NCBI GenBank assembly: GCA_014898425.1
Contig: RCSZ01000009.1
Location: 496,001-560,000, forward strand
DNA: 64,000 bases
Source: Botryotinia globosa
Taxonomy: Eukaryota; Ascomycota; Leotiomycetes; Helotiales; Sclerotiniaceae
Direction of reading: 5' to 3'
Part shown: piece after piece, positions 1 to 12,660 of the stretch
How positions within the stretch are numbered: position 1 is the stretch's first letter
Layout: every line of letters starts with the position of its first letter
Made by a program: the position numbers and the translations under genes
Notes under the pieces: generated by a model
Database searches by the model: none
Seen by the model: only the letters and a program-made list of their open reading frames with translations
What the model was told of the DNA's origin: nothing

Positions 1-1399
1 TTTATATTTTTTTTTAGAATATCGAATAAATCTAATAAAAAGTATTAATAAGGAAATAATAGCTATTAGCTTTAAGAAATAATAGTTTCATTTTCTTTTT
101 TGATAAGATTTCAATTTTTTCAGATAATTCTGAATAAATTATTAATAAAAAAAGACTTGTTAAATATAAATATACAATATATTAAAATAAAGAATAAATT
201 ACTATTAACTTAGATTTAATTAATAACACTTTATATATCTTTAATTTAAAGATAATTAAAATCTATATGAACTTTAAATATATTTTAAAAATCCTTTTAT
301 TTAATAAGCAGTATTTATAGCTTTATATTAATAGTACCTTAGTAATTTAGTATTTATATAGTAATATATTCGATTTCTCCCAATAAATCTTTTATATTTA
401 TTAAGATACTATATAGATTTTTGATATTAGAGTTTACTAATCCTCTGGATATATAGATATTAAAGGAAACAAGATTACTAATAAATTTGTTAACCTTAAG
501 ATTCACAAATCTATTTAAAACCTAAAACCTATTTCAATATCTATTATTAATAAAATAGGAATTATTATTAAAAGGCTTTATAATTGAATAAAACAATTTT
601 GGTGGAAAAAATGATAATTTATTTTTTTAAGTATTTATAATAAATGAAATCTTATTTATATAATTAAACTTCCTTTAAAATTAGATTTATTAAAAAAAAA
701 TTATATTATATTTTAATTATATATATAGAATATAGGGATTTTATACAATACCATAAAAAGTTTTAATATTAATATATTAATTTAAAATATTCCTATAATT
801 ATTAAAAGATTTTTAAGTATTTAGTATTATATTGTAAATTGCTAATTTAATTTGGGAAATAATTTAAATAATCATTTTTATTTTTATTTTTATTGATAGT
901 GGAAGGTTTTAGTTATCTTTTGTTTTTAATATTATAATTACTAATATTAGCTAAATTCTTTGGAATTATTTGGTTTTATATTAATATTTGTTTTTGCTAA
1001 GGATATTCAATCATTTTTTTCTCTTTTTCTTTTTTCTTTTTTTTTTCTTTTTAATTAAATCTTATTTTTCTTTTATTTAATTTAAAATAATAATTAAAGA
1101 ATATAATAGGAATACCACCCAATATTTATATATTTTATAAATATATATCTTTATAATCTATATTCATCTATTTCTAAAAAATTACATCTAGCTCTTTAGA
1201 ATTCTGAAAATATTATTGACTTTATTTCAATTAATAAAAGAAAAGTTATTTAAATGGATTCTAATTCTTATATATATAAATTGTTTTCTAAGGTATTAAA
1301 TAAATTTATAGCTTAGTATATCCTTATACTCCTTAGAAGGTTTTTAGGGTTGGCTTTAAGCCGGCTTGATGAATGTTAATAAATATTATTACTATTACT
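1..1399 (-). mobile_element. RepA copy 1, fragment with the trinucleotide end
   Basis: This degraded fragment of the ~6 kb RepA repeat matches 30,000-31,396 and 56,740-58,130. It enters the window already in progress and stops at about 1,399 in a run of TAC/TAT triplets. After that point the copies diverge, so this is a true element end. The last ~90 bases are the best conserved part (GGCTTTAAGCC followed by AATGTTAATAAATA). Strand is assigned from a protein-like frame on the minus strand at roughly 365-555, which aligns with the same frame in two other copies and is broken here by a few stops. Differences from the other copies are mostly C-to-T and G-to-A. The family is not recognised. Confidence 0.75.
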
Positions 1400-2436
1400 A
1401 TTACTTTAAATATGCGATAAGCTGGGGCCTCAACTCTTACAATTCATAGTATTCAAATTGAAATATTGTTTATTTTATTAACTTGAATTAAGAGAAAACT
1501 AAAAAAAGAAAATATCTTCACAATTCAAACTTTTTAGAATAATTATAGAATATTTCTATAATATATTATGAATATTCTATTGAGAATATCAATATTCTTT
1601 CGAAAGGAAAAGAATTTTGAAAAGAATCTCTTTTTTGAAAAGTTAATTCTATTCATTCTAAAGAATATCCACAGAATATTAACAAAATATTTATTTTATT
1701 TATTGGAAAGAATAGATTTGCAAGATTCTGATACTTCAAGCAATTTTCAGATTTTTTTAGATTTCCCGGATTTTCTGGATTCCTTTAGATTTCGAGGGTT
1801 TAGTAGGAAATCAATGAAACTTCATATTTCCAGATTCTTTATGCGGAGAAAATAATACCCACAATACACTAATAATGCATTTATTTTATAAAATCTATTC
1901 AAAAACAGAATCTCTTTATAATACTCTAAAAACCTCTTATATTAAAAAAGGATTCAGCTAATCATTTTCATTGTGTAAATAATCGAATTCAGTGATGAAA
2001 GTCGATTGCAAATGATTGATATTCTATCAAATAGTTTATATATTAATAAAAAATAAAAAATATGCTATTAGAATTTTTTATTTAATGGAGAAACACAAAT
2101 AAACTATTTCAGGATTTTAGATTTTGGATAAATTTTGGATTTTTAGTAATTCTTTTAGGTTTCGAAGACTCGGTGGAAAACTAATGAACCTTTGTTTTTT
2201 CAGATTATTCTTAGAATTTTTAGATTTCCCAAATATCTTTTAGATTTTCAAAAGTTTTGGAAATTCCTTTAAATTCTGAAAACTCAATAGGAAGTTGATA
2301 CAATTTCGCATTTTCAAATTATTTTTAGGATTTTTATGTTACAAAAGATTTCTAATCTTCCGAATGTTTCGGATTTTTTCAGATTCTTTCAAGATTTTCA
2401 GGATTGTTATATCTCAGGCATTTTCTAATCTTCCGA
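1400..2436 (-). repeat. RepB-internal-like low-complexity segment
   Basis: This stretch is built from degenerate variants of GATTTTCA and TTTCGGATTTT, with slightly more C and G than its surroundings. Its last ~100 bases (CTTCCGAA, then ATCTCAGGCATTTTCTAATC) match 16,640-16,810 in the same orientation. They also match the internal part of the LTR element at 11,815-14,314 in inverse orientation. It is therefore probably a remnant of RepB in minus orientation, lacking recognisable LTRs. Frames of 60-95 codons in it are low-complexity and probably not genes. Confidence 0.5.
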
Positions 2437-3472
2437 CCATAGATCAACACAGTATCCAAAAATTGAGGTATCTTTAGAATCTCAATCTTCAAATTTATAG
2501 AAATATTCTTTTCATTTTTCTAAATTCATTTTTTTTGGTTTGATAATTGTTTTTGTAATAATATTATTAAATAATATATTCAAGATTCTAAATTATCTTT
2601 TTGTTTTATAAAACTTTAGATTTATATATTTAAAGTTTTTATAATTTTTCATTAATATCAACTTTATATATATATATATATAAAATTAAAAAATAAAGTA
2701 AATCCTTTTTAATTTTCAATTTTTACTATTAATCATTAATCATGATAATTCAAACAATTTTAATATTATTAAAAAACGATTTGATATTTTCATATATAAT
2801 ATTAACAACAAATCAAATATAATATCAAAAATAAATATATAATTGTCATAAATCTTATAATTTATTTGATTATTTTATAATATTTTATATAAGTATTTTT
2901 AATATTAATTCAAAAAAAAACTTATAAATCTTATAATCAATTTTATAACTATTATAGTTTCAATGAATATTATTCCTTTTATATCTTTTAAAATTTATAT
3001 TCAATATTTTTTTTTATCAATCCTAAAATCTTTATAAAAGTAATGAAATTTCATAATATCAAAGAGTTTAGAAATGATATAATATTCAATAAATTTTATG
3101 CTATATTATTTATAAACAAAATTATAATTTTATATCAAAAAAGTTTTATTTGATTTATTTATAATGTTAAAATTAAAGTTATTTATAAAATATTAATCTA
3201 TTATGCTATTTGATAACCTCTTTTTTTATAATATAGATTTATAAATATTATTAAAAACCTCTTTTTAATTAATCTTCTAAATATAATATTTATAATTATT
3301 AATTCATTCTTTATTTTAATAAATGATAAAATTTATAACTTGCTTTTTAATAAATAAAATTAATAAAAAATCATAGAAATATTAAACACTATATCTTTGA
3401 TTATCTCTAAATTTTAATATAATTATATAATTATAGAAATCCTTGTTTTATTTAGTAATTTGAATAATAAAC
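2437..3472 (-). mobile_element. RepA copy 2, part a (C-terminal end)
   Basis: From about 2,437 the sequence aligns with 25,391 onward and 49,425 onward, which places one shared boundary of RepA here. The minus strand holds the degraded C-terminal frame seen best at 41,118-41,357. The alignment runs without a break to 3,472. There a 5-bp target duplication TAAAC (3,468-3,472) marks insertion of the Copia-like element; RepA resumes after the second TAAAC at 10,361-10,365. A (TA)n run lies at about 2,663-2,683. Confidence 0.75.
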
Positions 3473-3637
3473 TATTGGATTGACTTATTAAGGAATTGTA
3501 TTAAATTCAATTGTATTTCTATCTGCTTTTTTTATAAAAAGGGATATTGCTAAGCTATATATGTATCCTATTCTATATATATATTTCATATATAAGTAAA
3601 AGAGAATATAATATATTCTTAATTATATATTCCAATA
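3473..3637 (-). repeat. 3' LTR of the Copia-like element
   Basis: This ~165 bp repeat aligns with 10,215-10,360. Shared blocks include CTTATTAAGGAATT (left copy), CAATTGTATTT and ATTGCTAAGCTATATA. Its right half has lost most C and G (TCCAATA here against TCCAACA in the partner), while its outer left end keeps more. It carries a ~15 bp extra TA-rich segment compared with the partner. Confidence 0.85.
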
Positions 3638-3640
3638 TAG

Positions 3641-3656
3641 ATTTCTTTTTTCTATA
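3641..3656 (-). other. Polypurine tract of the Copia-like element
   Basis: On the minus strand the bases just before the 3' LTR read GAAAAAAGAAAT. This is the expected position and composition for the plus-strand priming tract of an LTR retrotransposon. It independently supports the minus-strand orientation inferred from the RT remnant. Confidence 0.6.
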
Positions 3657-3981
3657 CAAAAATATATTATACAAATTAGAATAATATATAGAATTTATAA
3701 TAAATAATCACCTCATTATTTAGTTTAACTCTTTTCCCTATATTGATTCAAACAAATATAGAATTCTAAATCCAAAATCATTAAACATTATATCAAAAAA
3801 CCATTAAATTTATTAAAAACTATAGCTTTTTATTTTATATATATTCATCAATTGTATTAAATAATATATCTGATTTCGGAATTATACTAATCTAATCGAA
3901 ATTTATAAAATATTATATTCAATTAATTGTTTGGAATATACATCTCACTTTTGCTGAGAGAGTAGCCGATTGTATCAAGAT

Positions 3982-4230
3982 TTACCCCATATTTACTGCA
4001 TTTTTAAGCTCTTTATCTTCGCAATTAAAGAATTCTTGATCTGCTAAAATGAGCGTGTTGTCTGTCTGCATTCCTACGAATCCAAATCGTATGTCTTTCG
4101 TATTAATAACAAGCAAGTATAAATTGTATAAGGATATCATTATATTTAGCTTTTCTTAATAATATTTCCAATAGATTACCCACTAATAAATATCTGCTTT
4201 TACAATACCATATAATAATTTCTTAATTAT
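3982..4230 (-). pseudogene. Copia reverse transcriptase fragment
   Basis: Read on the minus strand from about 4,230 down to a stop at 3,982-3,984, one frame gives an RT-like stretch of ~80 residues. It starts with KKLLYGI, the region equivalent to the LYG(L/I) block of Copia RT. It continues to GFVGMQTDNTLILADQEF, matching the QTDDTL block that some fungal Copia polyproteins carry where others have YVDD. The second catalytic aspartate is asparagine here, a G-to-A change. Two in-frame stops (TAG probably from TGG, TAA probably from CAA) and the final stop are RIP-type. Upstream coding sequence is cut off at 4,243 by the nested LTR element. This is the least A+T-rich part of the element. The gene is dead; family assignment rests on motif recognition, not on a database search. 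Confidence 0.75.
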
Positions 4231-4242
4231 TATAATTATTAT

Positions 4243-4474
4243 TGGTTCGAGAAGGATACGGAAGATGTAGCATCCACATGTAATGCAGATTCTTTACATC
4301 TAATTATATTCTATCTAAGGAGTTAGTTAAATAGGGATATAATAGGTCTTATATAAATGCTATTGAAAGAGCTAATCTCTTTTATATTTATTTAATTCTT
4401 TCAATATAACAACTTTTATATTAAATCATTTCTTTAAAATGAATTTTCTATAAATAAATTCCCTTGTTTATATA
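4243..4474 (+). repeat. Left LTR of nested element
   Basis: The outer half of this ~232 bp repeat is unusually well preserved (GGATACGGAAGATGTAGC, ATGTAATGCAGATTC). The inner end is mutated (CCCTTGTTTATATA against CCCTTGTTCACACA in the partner). It shares TAATAGGTCTTATATAAA-type sequence and a CTTTCAATA block with 5,776-5,990. Confidence 0.75.
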
Positions 4475-5775
4475 TTCGGAACTCTCTTTTATAATTTCAA
4501 TATAATAATTTCTTGTTATATAGAATTAATTCTTTTTTTATTCCCTTTCTATTTATTTTATTATTTTCATATCAATCTTATTTATATTAATCAAATTAGT
4601 TAAAGCCTGATATAACTTTCCTTTCATTGTTGTATTGATTGAATTAATCGAACTATCAATCTATACAATTTCAACAATCTTTTTTCTCTTATAAGATTGA
4701 TGTAATACTATAATATCGATTATTAATCTTTTCTTATATTGAAGTAATTGCTATATCAATGTCGAATCTTTGAACTAATTTATATAATTCGAATACCAAA
4801 ATACTATGTGTGATTTTCTTATATTTAATGAATAATCAATAAATAATATTTAGATTTACTTGATAATATTCTTTAGTTATATTTAAAAATATAATTGGAA
4901 AAACTATTATTGTTATTTTAGATAATATAAATATTTTGTAATGATATTTTTTAAATATAGAAATCTTTAAATCAAAAGAATCATTAATACTTTTATATTT
5001 ATTATTATCCCTATAAATCTTTAAAAGATTGATAAGATAATAGCTTTAATTATATTAATTGATTTTGTAATTGATATAATTAGAATCATTATTATTTTTA
5101 TTATCTTTATTATTATTATTATTATTCTAATTGTTATTATTGGAATTATTAAAATCATTGTTATTATTATTATTTAATTCTCTGTGAGTATTTAGATTCT
5201 TTATAACTTTATTAAATTTCAGTAAAATTATATGATTATTCAAATTGTTATTCAGAAATTTAATAAAAGGATTAATAATATATTCGATTTGAGGTTTTGA
5301 ATTCAATCTAATAGGGAGATTAATTTATATATTGAATATAAATAGTTATGTTCTAATCTAATATTCTATAAATTATTATATCATTTAATTATAATTATAA
5401 ATATAAATCTTTTAAAAAACTATTTGGTTATAAAAAAGTTTTTTAAAAAGAAATAATTCTAGAATTCTTTTTTGAACTTTATATTTCTTAGATTCTTTTT
5501 TTTGAATTAGACTTTTTTCGATAGAAAAAAGAAACGGGATATTGATTATATTATTATAATCAAATTTAAGATTCTATAATAAATTTTTATTAATAATATT
5601 ATTAAAAGTTTTTATAATTTTAAAAATAAATTATTCGGATTTAAATTACTCAGATTGCTTATTAACTTTCTTAAAATTAATATTGTATATAATAAAGATG
5701 AAAAAGTAAGAGTAAAAAGTTTTTGAAGGGTTTTTCAAATAATTAGTTTAAATTTGTAATATTATTAATTAATAT

Positions 5776-5990
5776 TGATATGAGAAAGATATAGAAAATA
5801 TAATATCTATATATCTAATTACATTTTATTTAAAAAGTCAATTAAATAGAGAAATAATAAATCTTATATAAACACTATTAAAAGAACTAGTTTTTTTTGT
5901 ATCCACTTAATCCCTTCAATACAATAATCTTTGTATTAGAGTTATTTCCTTGAAGTGAATTCCCTATAGGTGAATTCCCTTGTTCACACA
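5776..5990 (+). repeat. Right LTR of nested element
   Basis: This is the partner of 4,243-4,474. Its inner start is RIP-like (TGATATGAGAAAGATATAG against TGGTTCGAGAAGGATACGG). Its outer end is intact (GAAGTGAATTCCCTATAGG ... TTCACACA). A ~13 bp segment present in the left LTR is missing here. Confidence 0.75.
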
Positions 5991-5995
5991 ATTAT

Positions 5996-8900
5996 ATTAT
6001 TTGGATATCTCTTTTTGAACTCTTTTAGAAACTTTATTAATACAATTTGATTTAAGAATGTCTTTGATTATATATATACTTATATAATATCTCATATTAT
6101 TAGTTTGATATTAATTTCTATTAATATAAATACTAGAATTATAATAATTCTATAATTCAATCTTTGAATTATAAATACTTGAATTAAGATTGATTCTTTT
6201 CCTGAATTATTATATATCTATATAATTAAACAAGACTTTTTATATAAAGATTCTATTGTATACCCTTTAATTTTGTTTATAGAATATAAATTGAATAATC
6301 TTTTTATAGATATAAAAAGATTGTATTTAACAAATTCAAAAACATTTCTAACAATAAGATTATCCATTTCTTGAATTTATAAGGCTTCAAAAAATACTTT
6401 TTTTATAGTAATAATTCCTTTAATATAAAGTTTTATTATAAGATTCAAAGCTTTTTATTCTTTTTTTGTAATAAATACTTTTATCAAATCTTAATTGTTT
6501 TATATTGTAGTAGTAAGTTGATTATATTTATTATTAATTGTAAAAATGTTTTAATGTAATGATATTCTTGGAATTTCTATTTTTAAAATCGAATGTTGTA
6601 TAAGAATTTATTCAGGAATTTTTATAGAATCTTATAATTGATGAATTTCAGGTTTCGAATTTGCTATATTTAAAGAAATCATTGGGGATATTTGAAGTAA
6701 AGATTGAAAATCATTTGTTTTGAGATTATTTATATTCTTTTCTTTATAAAATAATTTTATTATTGTAATATAAAATTCTATAGGATTATAGAATAGGATT
6801 ATAGAGAAAATCGATTATATAATTCTGATTAATATTTATAAGTAATCTATATAATTCTATTTACTTTTTTGTTTCTTTTTATATTTATATCAAAGAGTTA
6901 AGAGATAAATTAAATATTTTATATACATCAGAATTATTTTGTATAACTAATATTTCTTGAGATGCTCATTTTATATAAAATTCATATATTTTTATTATTA
7001 TAAAATAATAGATAAATATTCTTTTTAGAATTAATAAGGATAATAGATTGTATAAGGTTATTTAAGAATAAGCTCTATATATAAGGAGTATAGGTATAAA
7101 TTTATTCGATTTAGTAATATTATTCACTATATTCATTATTATTTATAGAATCAAATCTTTATTAAATTTATTATTTTTAAACTTTTTTTGAATATACTAT
7201 ATGTATATTATATAAAAATATAATATCTTTTAATTTTTCTAATTATATTTTAAAATTTAATAAACACTTCTTGAATATCAATTTGAAATGAATTTATATT
7301 TCATTTAAATTCAATCAATACAAAATTTATATTAATATTATAAAATATATAATCTAATGATTCTAAATATATATCGGTTTAATATTTCCAAATTATATTT
7401 TATACAGTTTTGATAAATAAATCTTATATAAAAACTATAATATTATATATAATTATTTTATCAATAATATATAAAACAAAACTTTTATTAATATAAAATA
7501 TATTAATAATAATAGAATAATTGAATTCAATATCATTTTTGATTGTAAATCTAAATCTTTAACAGGATTTTATATGAAATTGATAATATATATAGAATTT
7601 ATTGAGTTTTTCGATTATATAAATATCAATATTAATATTTTCTATTCGATTTAATAAATCTGAAAGTTTTTATATAAAAAAATAATCAAATTTGTAATAA
7701 ATTTATTGAAATTTCAATTCTATTAAATAATTGTATATATTCATTTCTTTTTTTTGTTTAAAAATATAAAAGGTTATTTTTGTTTTTGTATAATAAAAAA
7801 TATCTGATTATTTTGTTTTATTATATTTATTAAATTATTGAGTATAATAAATAGATAATTTATATTTTGTAAATATATAAGAAATAATATATTTATTGAT
7901 ATAATAAAAAATGTAATATTTCTAATAAGTATTTGTATAATAATATTATTTTATGATTATATAGATTCTTTTCCAAATTTGATATCATGTTCAATATTTA
8001 TTATATATAAAAACTCTATTTCTTTTTCTAAAGTTTGTATTTAATAATCTTTTGTTATTGAAATATTTGCTATATTTATATCAGAAATTATCTCTTGAAA
8101 TATATTAATCAAATATTGATTTTGAAATTAAAAAACAGGAGATAAATATATTAATCAAATATTGATTTTGAAATTAAAAAATCTTATTTGAATTAATATT
8201 TTTATTATATATTTGATTCAATTTATTAGTTTTCAAATATATATATATAAAAGTTTATTTTTCAAAAAGTTTTATAATATATATTTTATTAACAAATTCT
8301 ATTTCTATAAAATATATTTTCAATTCAAATCAATTATTTGAAGATTCAACTTATAAATATTCAACAATATTATTTTTATTTGATATTTCCTTATTTTTGT
8401 ATTGAAAATCTAATTTGTTTTTATATCTGAAAAGATATTATTCGAATATTTCTTTATTCATTTCTTATTTTATTATATATTAATTGAATTTTGTTTTCCT
8501 TTTTTATTTTTTTTTATTGATCAGTAATCTGGTTTTTTATATATAAAGCATTTTTGAAACAATATATAAGATTTATTTTATAGATTTGATAATTAAAATA
8601 AATAAGAAAATATAAATATATTTTTTAAATATATTCGATATTATTTTTTATAGTTTTTATATAAGTTTCAACTATTATATATATAATCTATGTAATATAT
8701 TTCTATATCTAATAGATTATTAATTATTTTGTTTATAAAATAAATATTTATTATTTATATTCTTTTAATTTAATTAATAGTATTTCAAAGATTTATATAA
8801 AGCTTTTTATATAATGATATAGATTATAATAATATAGATTATAATAATATAGAATTATAATCTGGAACTTTTTGATATATATTTATAATTTGATCTTTTA

Positions 8901-10214
8901 ATATTAAATCTAATTGATATAAATCTATCAATTTGTATTATAATATACAAAAAGTTTCGAAGAGCTTTTCTAATTATTCCGAAAAATATTTTTTAGAATA
9001 TTTTTATATAATCTATAGAGATATTGTATTATATTATTTAATGAAATATTTCTGATATTTTTCTTTAATTTCGAAATATATTTTTATATAAATAATTCTT
9101 TCATTGAATGTTAATCTTTGATTATTGATTTTATCAAAATAAAATAATAAAATAGGGTTTCAAAGTATTATTGAAAAAGCTTATTTATATTGAATTAAAT
9201 TGAATTCAATTTTTTTATATAATTTATAAAATATTTATAATTTCTTATTTAAGAAATTGTATTCTCTCTTATTTTATTTGAATTTATTGTTATTATATAT
9301 TTTTATCAAATTCAATAAAAGATTTTGTATATATTCAATATAAAATATTAATACCTTATATTATATTAAATAATCAAATACTAGGAAATTCGAAAAAAGT
9401 TAATTCTAAAATTATTATTCTTCTTGTATTTGTTTAAGAAAATTTAATACAAATAAAACTTAAATTCAACTCGATTTCTTTAATACAAAAATATTATATA
9501 CATTTATATGTTTTGTTTTAAGCCTTTCTACTTTATCTTTCACCTTATTTATATAATCATTAGATTTGTCTTTTGAAATAAACTTAGCAAATACTTTAAT
9601 ATAGCTATTACTCCTTTTTACTTATTATATATTAAAATCATAAAAAATAAACTAAATTCGAATAAATTTAAAAGCTTTGTAATATATAATTTTAAATATA
9701 ACTTCTATCTAATCTATATATTACTCCTGAAATTTCTTTTATAAATATTACTTTTTATATTATCTATATTAAGTATTAATAAATTATATAATAATATTAA
9801 TATTCATTTACATTTATATAAAATTTATATTACTCGAATCCAATTGTTTTTTTTAAAATACAGAATTTCTATTATATAAAAGTTATTCAGAAATTAGAAA
9901 AACTATTTTTAAATAATAATATTCGATATTATATTATATTAAAAAGAATTTGTTATATAATAATACAAAATATAATAAATATAAATAGAATTAATTCAAA
10001 ATCAAACTATCCTAAACAAATTAATTATAATTAAAGATCTTTCTTTAATATATAATTCAAAAAGATAATGTAGGGAATATAATATTTTAATTCTTTTATA
10101 TCAATCGTATATAAACTCTATCTAATATAATCTTATTTGTCTTTTTAAATAATATCTCTTCTTATTTAATTTAACCTTGCCATTTTATAATTGAATTATT
10201 TAATCACTAATCAA
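5996..10214 (-). mobile_element. Remaining internal region of the Copia-like element
   Basis: These 4.2 kb should hold the rest of pol and gag of the minus-strand Copia element. I see almost continuous A+T sequence with stops in all frames and no motif I can name. The exact start of the RT gene upstream of the nested insertion could not be read with confidence. No tRNA-complementary primer site was recognised next to the right LTR. Confidence 0.55.
8101..8186 (+). repeat. 40-bp tandem duplication
   Basis: The block TATTAATCAAATATTGATTT plus the following ~20 bases occurs twice with a period of about 46 bp and essentially no differences. The surroundings are heavily mutated, so this duplication is younger than most of the RIP damage. 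Confidence 0.8.
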
Positions 10215-10360
10215 CATTGGATTGATTTATTAAGGAATTATATTGAACTCAATTGTATTTCCATCTATTTTTTTATAAAAGAAGGTATTGCTAAGCTATA
10301 TACGCACTTTGTATATAAGTGAGGGAGAATATGACACGTTCTTAGTCACGTGTTCCAACA
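10215..10360 (-). repeat. 5' LTR of the Copia-like element
   Basis: This ~146 bp LTR ends TGTTCCAACA at its outer edge and keeps GC-containing words such as GACACGTTCTTAGTCACGTG that are lost in the partner at 3,473-3,637. Its inner edge begins CATTGGATTG and is more degraded. The duplicated target TAAAC follows at 10,361. Confidence 0.85.
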
Positions 10361-10365
10361 TAAAC

Positions 10366-11809
10366 TGATATTAATAAATCAAATTCTTATTATTAAAATA
10401 TATATTTAAATTATTTTATTTATTAAAATAATTTGTTTGTGGATATTTTTTAATATTAAGACTTTTTTTTGATGTATTAAAAAAAGTATATTATATTTCG
10501 ATATAATTTAGAATATTAAGAATGTTATATTTTAATATTATATTAACTATATTATATTATTCTAATATGTTAGTTATTATGATTTATTCAATATCAATTA
10601 TAATAAATATTTTATTATTTTATAACATAAAAATAATAATATCTTTATTTTTTTTTTCAAAATAGATTTAAAATTATTCAAAGATTAAAAGAGAGTTAAT
10701 ATAAAGTAATCAATATAATGATTCAATTTTTTAAAATAAAAGTACTGAGTATTCTTATAATTATAATATTTCTCAATAAATACAAATTTAATAAAATAAT
10801 TATCATATATGAATAAATAGAATTCCTTTTGATTATTAATCAATCCTTAATTTAAAATCAAGCTTTTATAATTCTAATTTAAATCTTCATATCTTTATTC
10901 AAAATCTTTTTGAAAACTTTTTTTTTTAAAAAAGAATAAACCTTCTTTATATTTAATTCTCACAAATTGAATATTATGGAAATTAGAATTTCTTCTGATT
11001 AATATTAATATGATATTTCGATTTTTAGAATAAAATTTATATTTCATTAATTTAATAATACAATCTTCAAATCTATTGAATTGATATTAATAAAAATATT
11101 TTTATATATATGATAACTTTTTTAGTTTTTAATCTTTAATAAATCAATGTTTTATATATTTAGAAATTTTAAATAACTATAAATTTATAAATACAAGATT
11201 ATTTAAATTATAATTATTATATCCCAATTAATTTTTAGAATCTTATAAATTTTAAAGAATTTAATTAATCTTGAATTATATTATAAATATATATAAATTT
11301 TAATCTTTACATATAATGATACTAATTCATTTATAATAAGAATCTTTTTAAAACTAATATGAATAATAATATTATTTTCAATTTATATTATTAATGCAAT
11401 ATAAACAAAATAATAAATTTTATTTTCCACTTTATTTCTTTAATAGATTAATTGATTAAAAATAATTTTAATATTTGATATTATATTTTTGAATTAAGAA
11501 TTTAATCAAAATATAAAAATATGGAATTTGCTGATTAGTTTCACAATAATAACATAAAATTTATTAACATTTTTAATAATTTTATTTATAAAACCAACCT
11601 TATGATCAATTCCATTTATAAAATAAACTTTATTTTTAATTTCATTTTCTTAAATATTTTATTTACTAACATTATTATTAGAAATATATATATAATACTT
11701 TAAATTATGAACTCTAAATTATTATTGTTTCAACATAAAATATAATTTTATTAAATTAATATTATTATAGAATTTTAAAATCAAAAATGAGTAAATTTTC
11801 AGATGTAAT
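10366..11809 (-). mobile_element. RepA copy 2, part b
   Basis: RepA resumes after the Copia insertion and aligns with 26,480-27,960. The minus strand carries a degraded copy of the frame seen intact at 26,830-27,024 and 36,998-37,261 (YYNY ... YFYF ... YFIL ... NNFK), here interrupted by a stop. The 5 bases 11,810-11,814 (ATAAA) are the target duplication of the next insertion. Confidence 0.75.
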
Positions 11810-11814
11810 ATAAA

Positions 11815-11982
11815 TGTAAGAGTTATATGCAAGGTAATAGCTAGTGTTAATATAGGTGTAGACATATTATAAACCTTTTTATTAATCTTTTTAAAACCCT
11901 TTGTTGAAGTTATATATATATATAAACTTTTTACTTCGGTTTAATAATCGGTTTAATATTAAACCAATTAATGTTTATAATA
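11815..11982 (+). repeat. Left LTR of RepB
   Basis: The outer end is preserved (TGTAAGAGTTATATGCAAGG, then GCTAGTGTTAATATAGGTG). The inner end is RIP-like (ACCAATTAATGTTTATAATA against ACCAATTAATGCCTGTAATA in the partner). Confidence 0.8.
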
Positions 11983-12414
11983 AAGCTTCCCTTATTACAA
12001 CTTGTATTTTCAAAAGCCTTTTAAAGCTAATTAATATACTATTTTCATATTCTTTCACAACTTTTGAAAATCATTTAACAACCAATTATTATTGAATCGA
12101 TTTCTTTTCTTGAATTTCATTGATTTTTACACCAAAAACTAATTATATGATATCTATATCCTTTGTTTATAGTCTTTAATCTGAAAACTATATTGTAGTA
12201 TAACAATATTTAGAATTAATTTAAAATCTCAAGTTTGAAAGTTAATTCAAAATCTGAAATCCAAAGCTTGAAACTCTTGAAAATTTGAAAGATTGAAAAG
12301 AAAAGAAATCAGTTTGTTTTCGGTAATTTAATGATTTATTTGTATTCAATAATAATGTTTTGCCTCCCTCTTTTCAATTTTCGTTTTCAAAAACTATTTG
12401 TTTTTTGAAAATAT

Positions 12415-12660
12415 ATGAAACTATTAAAATCGAAAAATTCTGAAAATTCTGAAAATTCTGAAAATTCTAAAAATTCTGAAAATCCTAAAAATCCTAAAAA
12501 TCCTAAAAATCCTAAAAATCCTAAAAATCCTAAAAATCCTAAAAATCCTAAAAATCCTAAAAATCCTAAAAATCCTAAAAATCCTAAAAACTTTCAAAAT
12601 CTTGAAACGAATTTAATAGTACTTTATTGGTATATAGTATTTGAAATCTCGACATTGTGA
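12415..12660 (+). repeat. 9-bp minisatellite AATCCTAAA with spurious open frame
   Basis: Five variant units (AATTCTGAA type) followed by about a dozen near-perfect AATCCTAAA units run from ~12,435 to 12,590. Because the unit is nine bases long and lacks stops, it leaves an 81-codon frame that would encode repeated Asn-Pro-Lys. No ribosomal context, homologue or non-repetitive domain supports a gene, so it is annotated as a repeat. It is far more homogeneous than the surrounding RIP-mutated DNA, which suggests recent expansion. Confidence 0.85.

Larger units (their letters stand above)
4243..5990 (+). mobile_element. Nested LTR element inside the Copia RT gene
   Basis: Direct repeats at 4,243-4,474 and 5,776-5,990 bound a 1,748 bp element. 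It begins TGGTTCGAG and ends TTCACACA, giving TG...CA ends. The flanks carry ATTAT at 4,238-4,242 and 5,991-5,995, a plausible 5-bp duplication, though weak evidence in such A+T-rich DNA. It interrupts the RT frame just upstream of KKLLYGI, and removing it brings the host to a typical Copia size. The ~1.3 kb between the LTRs shows no recognisable protein. It is either a non-autonomous LTR element or an autonomous one deleted internally. Orientation is not established; plus is a convention. Confidence 0.7.
3473..10360 (-). mobile_element. Ty1/Copia-like LTR retrotransposon, RIP-degraded
   Basis: Two related ~150-165 bp direct repeats bound a 6,888 bp element flanked by the 5-bp duplication TAAAC (3,468-3,472 and 10,361-10,365). 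The LTR ends fit the usual TGTTGG...CCAACA form after RIP changes (TATTGG, TCCAATA on the left). A purine-rich tract on the minus strand abuts the left LTR, and an RT remnant lies on the minus strand close to that LTR. LTR, RT near the 3' end, polypurine tract, LTR is the order expected for a Copia element read on the minus strand. Subtracting the nested 1.75 kb insertion leaves ~5.1 kb, a normal Copia length. It sits inside RepA. Apart from the RT remnant, the internal region is stop-riddled A+T sequence in which gag, protease, integrase and RNase H could not be recognised. Confidence 0.85.

Noticed and set aside
1568..2477. Frames of 60-95 codons rich in Phe, Arg and Leu
   Set aside because: They are low-complexity products of GATTTTCA-type repeats with no conserved counterpart and no start-site support.
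12415..12660. 81-codon open frame with repeated Asn-Pro-Lys
   Set aside because: It exists only because a 9-bp tandem unit lacks stops. There is no unique domain, and the flanks are non-coding LTR-element interior.
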